Assembly: GCF_013372125.1 (NCBI RefSeq)
Contig: NZ_CP053826.1
Span: forward strand, 186,001-250,000
Length of the DNA stretch: 64,000 nt
Source of the DNA: Campylobacter curvus
GTDB taxonomy: Bacteria > Campylobacterota > Campylobacteria > Campylobacterales > Campylobacteraceae
Reading direction: 5' to 3'
Shown: piece by piece, positions 7,723-16,529 of the stretch
How the letters are laid out: each line of letters begins with the position of its first letter
Numbering within the stretch: position 1 is the stretch's first letter
Notes under the pieces: generated by a model
What the model saw: the letters and a program-made list of their open reading frames with translations, nothing else
What the model was told of the DNA's origin: nothing
The model's database searches: none
Position numbers and translations under genes: made by a program

Positions 7723-9849
7723 CTAAAAATTATATTTAAACTCCATATAATACGATCTTCCCTCTCCAGGTAGGTATTTATCATCTACGGCACTTTGGTA
7801 AGTGTAATACTTTTTATCAAATAAATTTTTCACGCCCGCAAAGACATTTAAATTTTTATATGTGTAGTTTAGCCCGATGTCGGTCAAGAGATAGCTTTTT
7901 GTATATTCGTTATTTTGCATCTTGCCGTCACTATCGTTTTTACCGCCGTCAAGTGCCTTTGAAAGATATGTTAAATTTACAAAGCTTGACACATTTTGCG
8001 TAAATTCATAGCTAGCCCCCGCAGTAGCTTTCACTTTAGATACGTAAGGGACTCGTTTGCCGTCATTCACGCCTTTTGTGACCTTTGCGTCTATATAGCT
8101 CATGCTTTGAGAAAGTGTGAGCTTGTCAAAATTTTGAGCTAAATTTAGCTCCGCTCCGATCCTACGCGTTTCGTCAAGATTATAATACTGCCAATAAGCG
8201 CCCATCGTAGCGTGCGGATCACCGGTATATGTGATCTCATCCTTTGTCTTGGTGTAGTATAAAGCAAGAGCGATTTCGCTGAAATCAAATAAATAATCCT
8301 TTACTCCCACTTCAAAAGTGTCGAATGTTTCTGGATCAAGATCTGATGCGTAATACGGATTTGCACCAGTTCGTCTGTTTGTCAGCTGAGACGGAGAGGG
8401 AGAGAGGAAGCCGCGCTCATATTTGGCATAGATGCGCCCAGTGTCTGAGTATTTGTATGTAGGTGTAAATTCAAGCGCGTAGTTGTTAGAATGATCTTTA
8501 GTGTTATAAATCGTCGTCGTATCGGTTATCCTGGTCATCGCTCCTATTTTCATATTCATATAGTTATGATAGTTCCTGTCGCTTTTATAGCCTGCATGCT
8601 CGTATCTAGCGCCGGCTGTTAGGATAAAGCTATCGTTAAATTCGTGAGAGTCCATGACAAAAACTGAGTGCGTCTCTTTTTTCATATTTAGTTTCGTTGT
8701 CATAACGTGAGAATTTACGGTTGCAGGCCCTGACGATACCCCACCATAAGAGACGATGTGATGGCGTAAAGCTTCGCGATATTTAAAGTCATAGCCAAAA
8801 ATCAGATATGAATTTCTCATGTAATTATACTTTGCCTTTAAATTCACGCCGCTTATCTCATCGTTAAATCTACTACCTGTTCCATCGGCCATGACTACCA
8901 GCGAGTTGTAATTATAAGGAGACAATCGCTCTTTATAATATATTTTTTGCTTTTGCCAAAAGGCTAGTGCGTTTAGCTCCCAACTATCACTAATCTTGTG
9001 CGTTACGTCCAGGCTGATCTCTGGGCGAGTGGTTTTTGTTTTTATGCTTCCATCGGCTTTTTGGCGCGGATCGGCGTCTATTTGAGCTTTAGTAAGATAG
9101 CCACTCGTATCCTCGTTTGCTTGATAGAAGTTGTAATTTAATGTCAAATTTGTGTTATCGGCTATATCGGCATATATTTTTGAAGCAGAATAAAATCCCT
9201 TTTTCTTATCTCCTTGTCTATAACCGTGTCCGTTAAACGCGTCTAAATTTGTGCTAAAGGCAAAATTATCGGTAAATTTTTTAGATAGTCCGAGGTTGAA
9301 ATTTGATAAAAGAGTATTTGAGTAGTCATAGGTATTAAATTTCACACCAAAAGACGCTGCATCTTCTTTTGATTTTTTAGTGATTATATTGATGACTCCA
9401 CCTCTAGTGCCGTTTCCATAAAGCACCGAACCGCCACCAGGGATTATTTCGATACGCTCGACATTTTCGATACTGACGCTATCTATCGGAGTTACTCCGT
9501 GCGAGTTATCGAGCACATTTATAGGGCGATTATCTACCATCACCTTTACAGCGACATTTGCTTTGGAGCCTTGTCCGCGCATATCGATGTTTCTACCAAG
9601 CCCCGTATCTACGAAGCTGATCGCACTTACGCGTTCTAAAGCTTGCCTTATCGATGTATATCCGCGTTCATGTATCGTTTGAGAATCTACAATGATAACA
9701 TTTCTTAAATTTTCATCAGCATTTTGTTCAAAACCAGTGGCAGATACCACAATATTTTCAAGTTTTACCTCTTTGGTGTTTCCCTGTTCCGCGCCGTTTG
9801 CAAAAGAGCAGAACAAAACGGCGCAGAGCGCCAAACTCCTTTTTCTCAT
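7723..9849 (-). CDS. TonB-dependent outer-membrane receptor (siderophore/iron-chelate type)
   Basis: The 708-residue protein has a Sec signal peptide, a TonB-box-like segment near LENIVVSATG and a plug domain (about residues 35-160) with RMEIIPGGGSVLYGNGTRGG-type motifs; here it reads VERIEIIPGGGSVLYGNGT. A 22-strand barrel follows, ending in aromatic F (EFKYNF), the usual outer-membrane assembly signal. DVGLNYTYKNLNVFAGVKNL-type motifs near the end (ILTDIGLNYTYKNL here) are typical of siderophore receptors. It lies a few kilobases from an FecCD uptake system in the same window, so the two may serve one substrate. It is intact and has no stalled repeats. Confidence 0.92.
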   Translation of the reverse strand: MRKRSLALCAVLFCSFANGAEQGNTKEVKLENIVVSATGFEQNADENLRNVIIVDSQTIHERGYTSIRQALERVSAISFVDTGLGRNIDMRGQGSKANVAVKVMVDNRPINVLDNSHGVTPIDSVSIENVERIEIIPGGGSVLYGNGTRGGVINIITKKSKEDAASFGVKFNTYDYSNTLLSNFNLGLSKKFTDNFAFSTNLDAFNGHGYRQGDKKKGFYSASKIYADIADNTNLTLNYNFYQANEDTSGYLTKAQIDADPRQKADGSIKTKTTRPEISLDVTHKISDSWELNALAFWQKQKIYYKERLSPYNYNSLVVMADGTGSRFNDEISGVNLKAKYNYMRNSYLIFGYDFKYREALRHHIVSYGGVSSGPATVNSHVMTTKLNMKKETHSVFVMDSHEFNDSFILTAGARYEHAGYKSDRNYHNYMNMKIGAMTRITDTTTIYNTKDHSNNYALEFTPTYKYSDTGRIYAKYERGFLSPSPSQLTNRRTGANPYYASDLDPETFDTFEVGVKDYLFDFSEIALALYYTKTKDEITYTGDPHATMGAYWQYYNLDETRRIGAELNLAQNFDKLTLSQSMSYIDAKVTKGVNDGKRVPYVSKVKATAGASYEFTQNVSSFVNLTYLSKALDGGKNDSDGKMQNNEYTKSYLLTDIGLNYTYKNLNVFAGVKNLFDKKYYTYQSAVDDKYLPGEGRSYYMEFKYNF

Positions 9850-9877
9850 TTAAGATTCCTTTTAAAAATATTAATAT

Positions 9878-9892
9878 TGATAGCTCGTATCA
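9878..9892 (-). promoter_or_regulatory. Inverted repeat upstream of the TonB-dependent receptor (possible metal-regulator site)
   Basis: TGATA-N5-TATCA lies 29 nt upstream of the receptor start codon in AT-rich DNA. Ferric uptake genes are commonly Fur-controlled and Fur boxes contain GATAAT/ATTATC-type half sites, but the match is short and could be chance. Confidence 0.25.
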
Positions 9893-10029
9893 TACAGAAA
9901 TATACTTAATATTACATTTAAATTTTTGATAAATTTTATATATTTTTGATTCAAATTTTACAGGATATATAAATTCCAAAATATAAAATTTCATATAAAA
10001 AATTTTATGTGTATTTAAAATTTTTAACA

Positions 10030-10035
10030 TATAAT
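10030..10035 (+). promoter_or_regulatory. Putative -10 box of the moaA-queE-queD operon
   Basis: TATAAT preceded by a long T/A-rich run lies 55 nt upstream of the moaA ATG. The 240-nt interval 9850-10089 between the divergent receptor and moaA genes is strongly AT-rich and shows no ORF of its own. Confidence 0.5.
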
Positions 10036-10089
10036 TAACGAACCAACAAGGTAAAAATAAAGCCTTAACCAAGCTTTCAAAGGTGCATC

Positions 10090-11058
10090 ATGCTTGTAGA
10101 TAAATATGGTCGGGTGGTTGATTATTTGCGTATTTCCGTTACGCAGCGCTGTAATTTCAGGTGCAGGTATTGCATGCCGACGACGCCTTTTAGCTGGACG
10201 CCAAGAGAAAATTTGCTCAGCTTCGAGGAGTTGTTTTTGTTTGTCAAGGTCGCTATAGACGAGGGCGTGACAAAGATACGTTTGACCGGTGGCGAGCCGC
10301 TGGTGCGTAAAGATCTTGATGTGTTCGTAAAGATGATAAGCGACTATAAGCCGGACATCGATCTGGCGCTTACGACTAACGGCTTTATGCTGCGCCACTA
10401 CGCAAAGAAGCTAAGAGACGCAGGGCTAAAGCGCATAAATATGTCGCTTGACACGCTTAACGAACAAAAGGCTAAATTCATAGCTCAAAAGAGCGTTTTA
10501 CACGAGGTTTTGACCGGGTTTGAGGCTGCTCTTGACGCGGGGCTGAAGGTAAAGATAAACACGGTCGCGTTAAAGGGCGTGAACGACGACGAGCTGATAA
10601 ATTTGCTTGAATTCGCAAGGTTTAGGAATTCACAGATAAGATTTATCGAATATATGGAAAATTCTCACGCGAAAGACGATCTAAAAGGTCTAAAAAGTGA
10701 TGAAATTTTAGACATCATTTCACAAAAATACAATGTCACGAAGGATGAAAAGTTGCCAAACGCACCGGCCTCGATCTACCGTCTGGACGACGGATATAAA
10801 TTCGGTATCATCGATCCGCACAAGCATGACTTTTGCGAGAGTTGCAACCGCATCCGCCTAAGTGCCGAGGGACTGCTCATACCGTGTTTGTATTTCGAGG
10901 ACGCGCTTAGCATAAAAGACGCCGTCAGTCGCGGCGACATCGTAGGAGCGAGCGAAATTTTAAGACAAGTTTTGGCTAATAAGCCCAAAGAGAACAAATG
11001 GGCTGTCGGGGCCGCTAACGAGACCTCCTCGCGCGCCTTTTATCAAACGGGCGGGTGA
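10090..11058 (+). CDS. moaA: GTP 3',8-cyclase MoaA (molybdopterin biosynthesis)
   Basis: This 322-residue radical-SAM enzyme converts GTP to 3',8-cyclo-7,8-dihydro-GTP, the first step of molybdenum cofactor synthesis. The SAM-cluster cysteines are C21, C25 and C28 (CNFRCRYC). The second cluster uses C249, C252 and C266, and the C-terminus ends in GG, as required for activity in this family. The product would feed the molybdopterin reductases at 33839 and 48476. The stop codon overlaps the next start (TGATG), so moaA and queE are coupled. Confidence 0.97.
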   Translation: MLVDKYGRVVDYLRISVTQRCNFRCRYCMPTTPFSWTPRENLLSFEELFLFVKVAIDEGVTKIRLTGGEPLVRKDLDVFVKMISDYKPDIDLALTTNGFMLRHYAKKLRDAGLKRINMSLDTLNEQKAKFIAQKSVLHEVLTGFEAALDAGLKVKINTVALKGVNDDELINLLEFARFRNSQIRFIEYMENSHAKDDLKGLKSDEILDIISQKYNVTKDEKLPNAPASIYRLDDGYKFGIIDPHKHDFCESCNRIRLSAEGLLIPCLYFEDALSIKDAVSRGDIVGASEILRQVLANKPKENKWAVGAANETSSRAFYQTGG

Positions 11059-11825
11059 TGCGAGGCGGCAGCAGAGGACTGGAGCTTGTCGAGAGCTTTT
11101 TGAGCGTTCAGGGCGAAGGTGCTTACCAGGGCAGGCTCGCCGTATTTTTGCGATTTTTTGGCTGCAATCTAAACTGCATCGGCTTTGACGTAAAAACAAG
11201 ATCAAACAAAACGGGCGAAATTTTGATCGGCTGCGATAGCGCAAGGGCCGTTTTTAAAGGACATTTTAAGCCCAAGAGATACTCTGGCGACGAAATTTTA
11301 TTGCTTGTAAAAGATATATGCAAAGGGCTAAAGACCCGACCTATCGTCGTTCTGACCGGTGGCGAACCTCTCATACATCACAAAAATGAAAATTTCATAA
11401 ATTTAGTACAAAATTTGCTGGATCTTGGCTTTGATGTGCATTTTGAGACAAACGGCACGATCGAGGTGAATTTTGTAAAATTCCCGGTATATAAAAAATG
11501 TAAATTCGCACTTGGCATAAAGCTCGCAAACAGTGGCGTGAGCGTAGATAAACGTATAAATATGAAGGCGATAGAGGCGATTTGCAAAAATGCTAAAGAG
11601 AGCTTTTATAAGTTTGTTTTAAGCTCGCCTGGCGATAATGACTTGGAACAAATTTTGCAAGTGCTGAAGATATCGGATGCGCCTGTTTGGTGCATGGCGA
11701 TGGGCGCTAGTAGGAGCGAGCTGGAGCAAAATGCGCCAAGGGTCGCAGATTTTGCTATAAAGCATGGATTTAACTACTCTGAGCGCATCCACATCAGGCT
11801 TTGGGATAAAAAAGAGGGTGTTTGA
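11058..11825 (+). CDS. queE: 7-carboxy-7-deazaguanine synthase QueE (atypical cysteine spacing)
   Basis: A 255-residue radical-SAM protein whose SVQGEGAYQGRLAVFLRFFG opening (residues 16-35) and TGGEPL motif identify QueE, which makes the 7-deazaguanine core of queuosine. The canonical CxxxCxxC is not complete: C36 and C40 are present, but the third position is F43. The next cysteine is C59, within GEILIGCDS, giving CX3CX18C. I recall related variants in other epsilonproteobacteria. The ATG at 11058 overlaps the moaA stop; a GTG three bases earlier is an alternative. The queD gene follows directly. Confidence 0.88.
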   Translation: MRGGSRGLELVESFLSVQGEGAYQGRLAVFLRFFGCNLNCIGFDVKTRSNKTGEILIGCDSARAVFKGHFKPKRYSGDEILLLVKDICKGLKTRPIVVLTGGEPLIHHKNENFINLVQNLLDLGFDVHFETNGTIEVNFVKFPVYKKCKFALGIKLANSGVSVDKRINMKAIEAICKNAKESFYKFVLSSPGDNDLEQILQVLKISDAPVWCMAMGASRSELEQNAPRVADFAIKHGFNYSERIHIRLWDKKEGV

Positions 11826-12406
11826 TGATAATACGAAAACTTTTTACGTTTGAAAACGCGCATATCGTGAGGTTTTGTAGCTCAAAGCGCTGCAGGACGA
11901 GCATCCACGGCCATAGCTACAAGGCTGAGGTGCTGCTAAGCTCAAATTTTTTGGATAATGCCGGCATGGTTTATGATTTTGGCTTGATGAAGCAAAACAT
12001 CAAGTGCATAATCGACAGCTTCGATCACGCTACGACGATATTTTCAGGCGACGAGGCGGAGTATAAAAACGATCTCAAAAAGCACTCCGCGCGCTGGGTA
12101 GAGATCTCGCTAAATCCCTCGGCGGAGCAGTTTTGCAGGATATTTTTCGTCATCATCGATAGGCTTTTGAGCACTACTATCATGCAAAACGGCGAGCGCG
12201 AGGTGAAGCTAGAGAGTATAATCGTGCATGAGACGGATACGGGCTATGCGCAGTGCTTTAGAGATGATGCTTATAACGCGAAAATGGGTGAGATAAATTT
12301 AGACCGGATCGTATTTTCGCAGGCCGTGATCGACGAGTGGGACGATAAAGAGCTGTTTGAAAAGATAAAATTTAAAAAGCCTATCGTAAATGCTAAGGAT
12401 GTTTAA
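11825..12406 (+). CDS. queD: 6-carboxytetrahydropterin synthase QueD
   Basis: This 193-residue protein of the PTPS/QueD fold converts dihydroneopterin triphosphate to 6-carboxytetrahydropterin, the QueE substrate. The zinc ligands are H13 (ENAH) and H28/H30 (IHGHSY), with the catalytic cysteine C23 just before. The family's late ESIIVHETDTGYA block is present. The ATG overlaps the queE stop codon (TGATG). At 193 residues it is longer than the roughly 120-residue bacterial QueD, carrying an insert around residues 75-105 and a C-terminal extension. Confidence 0.92.
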   Translation: MIIRKLFTFENAHIVRFCSSKRCRTSIHGHSYKAEVLLSSNFLDNAGMVYDFGLMKQNIKCIIDSFDHATTIFSGDEAEYKNDLKKHSARWVEISLNPSAEQFCRIFFVIIDRLLSTTIMQNGEREVKLESIIVHETDTGYAQCFRDDAYNAKMGEINLDRIVFSQAVIDEWDDKELFEKIKFKKPIVNAKDV

Positions 12407-12606
12407 TGAAATTTTATAAAATTTTGATTTTGGCGATATGTGCGAGCGTTTTTATAGGATGCGGCGATGAAAAGAGCGATACCGCGCCTAAAAGTGAGCC
12501 GGTACCAAGCGACGTTTCCATCGCTCAGCCGGACGCAAACGTCAGCATAGATGAGAATTTACCGCCGGAACCGGCCATAGAAGATACGCAAAACGCACAA
12601 AAATAG
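12406..12606 (+). CDS. Small lipoprotein
   Basis: The 66-residue product has a lipoprotein signal ending in the lipobox FIGC (cysteine at residue 19). An acidic, proline-rich, low-complexity tail of about 45 residues follows. The ATG overlaps the queD stop (TAATG). I recall C. jejuni having a gene annotated as a haem-binding lipoprotein at the corresponding place. This product has no CXXCH and no second cysteine, so no haem attachment is visible. Function unknown. Confidence 0.75.
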   Translation: MKFYKILILAICASVFIGCGDEKSDTAPKSEPVPSDVSIAQPDANVSIDENLPPEPAIEDTQNAQK

Positions 12607-12614
12607 GGCGAAAT

Positions 12615-13016
12615 TTGAACCAATATCTAAGTGGGCTTTACGCCTACACTTTCCCGATACATCAAGGCTTCATGCATGTTTTACTGCTGCTTTGCGTCAT
12701 ATATCTTTTTTTGACGCAGTTTGGCATAGATACCAAAAACTACGTGCTTCGTATCAGATATTTTTTACCGATTTATCACATGCTTTTAAGCTTCATGATC
12801 CTTACGGGGCTTATTTTAGCGGCCGCTTATAACTACGAGCTAAGCTTTAAAGCCGTAAAAATGATAGTCGTAATAGTGGCGCTGATAGCTATTAGTGGGG
12901 TTGGGTTTAAAAAGCTGAAATTTTACGCGCGCGCCAAGCAGCTGGCTAAATTTAGGCGATTCGCCCTGTTTCAGAGCTTGGCTGAAATTTTACTCATAAT
13001 CATCGCGGGGTATTGA
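12615..13016 (+). CDS. Conserved four-helix membrane protein
   Basis: A 133-residue protein with four predicted transmembrane helices (about residues 16-35, 50-70, 78-96 and 115-132) and a basic loop before the last helix. The start is TTG, 8 nt after the lipoprotein stop. It sits between queD/lipoprotein and rsmE, in the same relative place as an integral membrane protein that I recall from C. jejuni. No catalytic motif is visible. Confidence 0.7.
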   Translation: MNQYLSGLYAYTFPIHQGFMHVLLLLCVIYLFLTQFGIDTKNYVLRIRYFLPIYHMLLSFMILTGLILAAAYNYELSFKAVKMIVVIVALIAISGVGFKKLKFYARAKQLAKFRRFALFQSLAEILLIIIAGY

Positions 13017-13017
13017 T

Positions 13018-13671
13018 TTGCAGTTTTTATACGACGCTATGGCCGGCTGTGAAAATTTAAAGATCATAAACGAAGCATTTTTGCACCTTAAGGCACGTAG
13101 AGCAAAAGTCGGCGAACGCGTAAATTTAAGAAATTTAAAAGACGGCAAGGACTATCTTTATGAGATAGAAGAATTTGGACGTAAAGATGCCAAGCTAAGG
13201 CTTGTTTTCACATCGACGCTTGCGGCTATAAGCTATAAATTTAGCCTGGCTTGGGCGGTCGTGGATCCAAAAACTGTCGAGAAGACGACCCCTTTTTTAA
13301 ACGAGCTTGGCGTTGGCAAACTCATTTTCGTTTATACGAAATTTTCGCAGGCGAATTTTAAGATAGACGTGAAGCGCCTTGAATATATAAGTGCGCTTTC
13401 TTGCGAACAGTGCGGACGAGGCTCGCTGATGAGCTTTGAAATTTATAAAAATTTAGATGAATTTCTGGCTGTCTATAAAGATGTCGCGCTCGTAAATTTC
13501 GGCGGTAAAAATTTAGCCGAGTATAAAGGAGAGTTGCTTTTTATCGGCCCTGAGGGAGGTTTTGCTCCAGATGAGACGCGCAAGATAATTTCTAGCTACT
13601 CGCTTGATACAAATAGCATTTTAAGGTCACAAACCGCGGCTGTGAGTGTGGCTAGCAAATTTTTAGTGTAG
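13018..13671 (+). CDS. rsmE: 16S rRNA m3U1498 methyltransferase RsmE
   Basis: This 217-residue SPOUT-fold enzyme methylates N3 of U1498 in 16S rRNA. A small N-terminal PUA-like domain is followed by the knotted methyltransferase domain with LLFIGPEGGFAPDE and a terminal LRSQTAAVSVASKF. Both are hallmark SAM-binding/knot motifs of RsmE. The start codon is TTG, 1 nt after the previous gene. It is the last gene of the moaA-led series before the rpmE promoter. Confidence 0.94.
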   Translation: MQFLYDAMAGCENLKIINEAFLHLKARRAKVGERVNLRNLKDGKDYLYEIEEFGRKDAKLRLVFTSTLAAISYKFSLAWAVVDPKTVEKTTPFLNELGVGKLIFVYTKFSQANFKIDVKRLEYISALSCEQCGRGSLMSFEIYKNLDEFLAVYKDVALVNFGGKNLAEYKGELLFIGPEGGFAPDETRKIISSYSLDTNSILRSQTAAVSVASKFLV

Positions 13672-13699
13672 CTCATTTGATTTTTTAAGCTTTTTTTAG

Positions 13700-13705
13700 T
13701 ATAAT
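13700..13705 (+). promoter_or_regulatory. -10 box of rpmE
   Basis: TATAAT preceded by a run of thymines (a T-rich stretch from 13680) lies 48 nt upstream of the rpmE ATG. This is the textbook Campylobacter promoter layout, with periodic T-tracts in place of a -35 box. Confidence 0.6.
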
Positions 13706-13752
13706 CCCAGCTTGCTTAAATAAAAAACAGTCAAACTAATAAAGGAAAAATT

Positions 13753-13953
13753 ATGAAAAAAGAGATACATCCGGAGTATATCGATTGCACCGTTACTTGC
13801 GCATGTGGCAACACTTTTAAAACAAAATCGAACAAAAGCGAGATCAAGATCGACATTTGCGACAAATGCCATCCGTTTTTTACAGGTAGCGAAAAGATCG
13901 TAGATAGCGCCGGCCGCGTCGAGAAATTCAAGAAAAAATACGCATTAAACTAA
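13753..13953 (+). CDS. rpmE: 50S ribosomal protein L31 (zinc-binding form)
   Basis: The 66-residue protein starts MKKEIHPEY and carries the four-cysteine zinc-ribbon set (TCACGNTF and CDKCHPFF) of the type-A, zinc-containing L31. It ends in a lysine-rich [12 protein letters not shown] tail. It has a strong AAAGGA ribosome site and its own promoter. RsmI follows after 3 nt. Confidence 0.97.
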   Translation: MKKEIHPEYIDCTVTCACGNTFKTKSNKSEIKIDICDKCHPFFTGSEKIVDSAGRVEKFKKKYALN

Positions 13954-13956
13954 GCC

Positions 13957-14775
13957 TTGCTTTATTTTGTTCCTACTCCGATAGGAAATTTAGAAGACAT
14001 CTCGCTTCGCGCGATCAGCGTTTTGCGCGGATGCGAGGTGATCATCTGCGAAGATACGAGAGTCAGTAAAAGTCTCGTAAATCTACTAAACGACCGCTTT
14101 GACGCGAACATAAACATACGAAATTTCATCCCCCTACATACTCACAACGAGGCTAATTTTTTTGCAAATTTAGATGAAAATTTTTTTGATAAAAACGTGG
14201 CTTATATGAGCGACGCGGGTATGCCAGGTATCAGCGATCCAGGAGTGGCGCTCGTTAGATACGCTCAAAAAAACGGCATCGCTTATGAAATTTTAAGCGG
14301 AGCCAACGCTGCACTCTTGAGCGTTGTAGCAAGCGGATTTTGTGATAAGGAATTCGTATTTTTAGGCTTTTTGCCAAATACCGGCAAAGATAGGAATTTA
14401 GCCATACAAAACGCCCTAAATTTGGCCTACCCATGCGTGATCTATGAAAGTCCGAAGCGTATTTTGAGCCTTATTGAAAATTTAGCGAAATTTGATAGCG
14501 AGCGTGAAATTTTTGTCATAAAAGAGGCGACTAAAAAATTTGAGACGAAATTTAAAGGCAGCGCCAAAGGTGTCGCAAACGAGCTAAAAGACGCCAACTT
14601 AAATGGCGAGTGGTGCGTAGTCGTCTCGCAAAATCGCAATGTAGCGTCGCAAACCATAAGCATAGACGATGTAAACGCCCTTGATATCGCGCCAAAAGCA
14701 AAAGCTAAGCTACTAAGCAAGATCACGGGACGAGACGTAAAAAAGATATACTCCGAGCTTATAGCCTCTTTGTAA
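13957..14775 (+). CDS. rsmI: 16S rRNA (C1402-2'-O)-methyltransferase RsmI
   Basis: This 272-residue tetrapyrrole-methylase-fold enzyme contains YFVPTPIGNLEDISLRAI at the N-terminus, CEDTRVS near residue 33, and YMSDAGMPGISDPG near residue 87. Together these motifs identify RsmI. It 2'-O-methylates C1402 in the 16S decoding centre. The start is TTG, 3 nt after rpmE, so expression probably depends on the rpmE promoter. Confidence 0.95.
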   Translation: MLYFVPTPIGNLEDISLRAISVLRGCEVIICEDTRVSKSLVNLLNDRFDANINIRNFIPLHTHNEANFFANLDENFFDKNVAYMSDAGMPGISDPGVALVRYAQKNGIAYEILSGANAALLSVVASGFCDKEFVFLGFLPNTGKDRNLAIQNALNLAYPCVIYESPKRILSLIENLAKFDSEREIFVIKEATKKFETKFKGSAKGVANELKDANLNGEWCVVVSQNRNVASQTISIDDVNALDIAPKAKAKLLSKITGRDVKKIYSELIASL

Positions 14776-14791
14776 CCGCATTTTAGCGGTT
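14774..14791 (+). terminator. Weak hairpin after rsmI
   Basis: AACCGC-N6-GCGGTT begins in the rsmI stop codon and is followed by a mixed T-rich stretch rather than a clean U-tract. It may end or attenuate the rpmE-rsmI transcript. Confidence 0.35.
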
Positions 14792-14869
14792 GTGTATTTT
14801 GCCTGATATATTTGAGCGTTTCTTCAAAAATAAGTTAAATTTTACTTGATTTTGGGTATCATCAAGCCC

Positions 14870-15550
14870 ATGATAATATACGGGAAGCAGCTATTTTTGC
14901 ATATTTTGGATAAGCATCCGCAAACGATAGAAGAGATATATCTCTCAAAAGAGTGCGATAAAAAATTATTTTCGCGCATTTGCGGTGTCGGTAAGCATAT
15001 ATCTCGTGTGGATAATCAAAAGGCTCAGTCCTTGGCTCGAGGCGGCAACCATCAAGGCTTTTTGGCCAAGGTCGGCGAATATGAATTCGCCGCGATAAAC
15101 GAGCTAAAAAAGATGAGTTTCATTGCCGTGCTTTACGGCATCAGCGACGTAGGAAATATCGGAGCTATCGCGAGGAGCGCTTATGCGCTTGGCTGCGAGG
15201 GACTTGTCGTGGTTGCAAAGAGCATAAATATGGAAGGCGTTTTGCGCGCTAGTAGCGGTGCTGCTTATGAGATCCCAATAGTGCTTTTCGAGGACGGACT
15301 GAGTCTGCTAAACGAGCTCAAACAAAGCGGCTTTTGTCTTTATGCTACCGCTAGTAACGGCAAAAACGTGCATGAGATGAAATTTGATCCCAAGCGAGCA
15401 CTGATAATGGGCTCGGAAGGCGAAGGCATCCCACAAAAGGCGCTCGCAAAATGCGACGAGTGCGTAGGGATAAAACTAAAAGAGGGCTGGGACTCGCTAA
15501 ACGTGAGCGCGGCCTTTGCGATAATCTGTGATAGGATGATAAATGAATGA
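14870..15550 (+). CDS. SpoU-family 23S rRNA 2'-O-methyltransferase (RlmB-like)
   Basis: A 226-residue SPOUT enzyme. It has an N-terminal substrate-binding domain with GGNHQGFLAKV, then the SpoU motifs DVGNIGAIARSAYALGCEG, IMGSEGEGI and LNVSAAFAI. These match TrmH/RlmB enzymes, which methylate a ribose in rRNA (Gm2251 for RlmB). The ATG at 14870 (MIIYGKQ) is preferred over an upstream in-frame TTG at 14846 because it fits the family N-terminus. It overlaps the next gene by 8 nt. Confidence 0.88.
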   Translation: MIIYGKQLFLHILDKHPQTIEEIYLSKECDKKLFSRICGVGKHISRVDNQKAQSLARGGNHQGFLAKVGEYEFAAINELKKMSFIAVLYGISDVGNIGAIARSAYALGCEGLVVVAKSINMEGVLRASSGAAYEIPIVLFEDGLSLLNELKQSGFCLYATASNGKNVHEMKFDPKRALIMGSEGEGIPQKALAKCDECVGIKLKEGWDSLNVSAAFAIICDRMINE

Positions 15551-16529
15551 ACTTGAAATTTTAAAAGAGATCGGCATCAAGGAAATTTCGCGAAAGACAC
15601 ACATCGAGCCCGTTTTTTTACAAAGTATCGTAGATAAGGATTTTGCCAAGCTCGTGCGCCTAAACGCCAAGGGTTACATCAAAATTTTGCAACGTGAATA
15701 CAACATCGACCTTGGATGGTGGCTGGAAGAATACGAAGCCTTTTTGAGCGAAAACAAGCCAGACGAGAGCAAAAAAACGAAGATAAATCCTAAAATTTCA
15801 TCATACACGAGCGACGAGATAGTCACGCAAAGATCCGGCGGTTCGCTAGGCTGGCTGTTTTGGGTCGTCATACTGGCGCTCATAGCGTTTGGTGCTTATT
15901 ATTTTGATATCTACAAATACGCCCAAAGCATACCGTCGTTTTTCAACGATGAGAACAGAAGCGCGGTGTATTCGGAGTCTAGCATCGTAAGCGAAGTAAA
16001 AAAAAATATCATAGATACGAACATAACGATAACTCAAGCTGGCGGCGAGCGCTTAAGCGCGGATAAAAATGCCAGCCAAAGTGAGCGAGAGGTCACGGCG
16101 CCCGCAGAGCAGAATTTAAGCGCTCCGCAGCTCGCGGCACAAGATGTGAAACTAGATCAAAACGCCGGCACGCAAAGCTCGGCGCTAGAAAAGCTCACTA
16201 CGAGCATCTCCTCAAAGGACACTAACGCAAGCGAGGTCATCGGCTCTGCGGACGAAGCCTTGATAATCCCAAAACAAAAGGTCTGGATAGGCATCATAAA
16301 TTTAGAAAACGGACAGAAAATTTCAAGCGATTCGAATAAAAATATTTCTATAAATTTAAAACAAAGACAGCTCGTCGTCTGTGGCAACGGCTCGATAGAG
16401 CTAAAGGTCGGAGATAAGGTCAGCAGATTCACACCCAGCAGGCCGGCTAGATTTTTAGTCGAAAACGGCGAGATAAAGTCCATAAGCTACGATGAATTCA
16501 TCGCTTTGAACAAGGGCAAATCTTGGTAA
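15543..16529 (+). CDS. RodZ-like membrane protein with N-terminal helix-turn-helix
   Basis: The 328-residue protein has an N-terminal HTH-like domain (about residues 1-65, with IKEISRKTHIEPVFLQSI and KGYIKILQREYNIDL), one transmembrane helix (about 100-120), a low-complexity periplasmic linker (about 140-235) and a C-terminal beta domain (about 240-325). This arrangement matches RodZ (HTH_25, TM, DUF4115), which links MreB to the elongation machinery. MreB itself is encoded at 58019. The similarity is in layout and short motifs, so the assignment is moderate. It overlaps the methyltransferase gene by 8 nt. Confidence 0.6.
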   Translation: MNELEILKEIGIKEISRKTHIEPVFLQSIVDKDFAKLVRLNAKGYIKILQREYNIDLGWWLEEYEAFLSENKPDESKKTKINPKISSYTSDEIVTQRSGGSLGWLFWVVILALIAFGAYYFDIYKYAQSIPSFFNDENRSAVYSESSIVSEVKKNIIDTNITITQAGGERLSADKNASQSEREVTAPAEQNLSAPQLAAQDVKLDQNAGTQSSALEKLTTSISSKDTNASEVIGSADEALIIPKQKVWIGIINLENGQKISSDSNKNISINLKQRQLVVCGNGSIELKVGDKVSRFTPSRPARFLVENGEIKSISYDEFIALNKGKSW

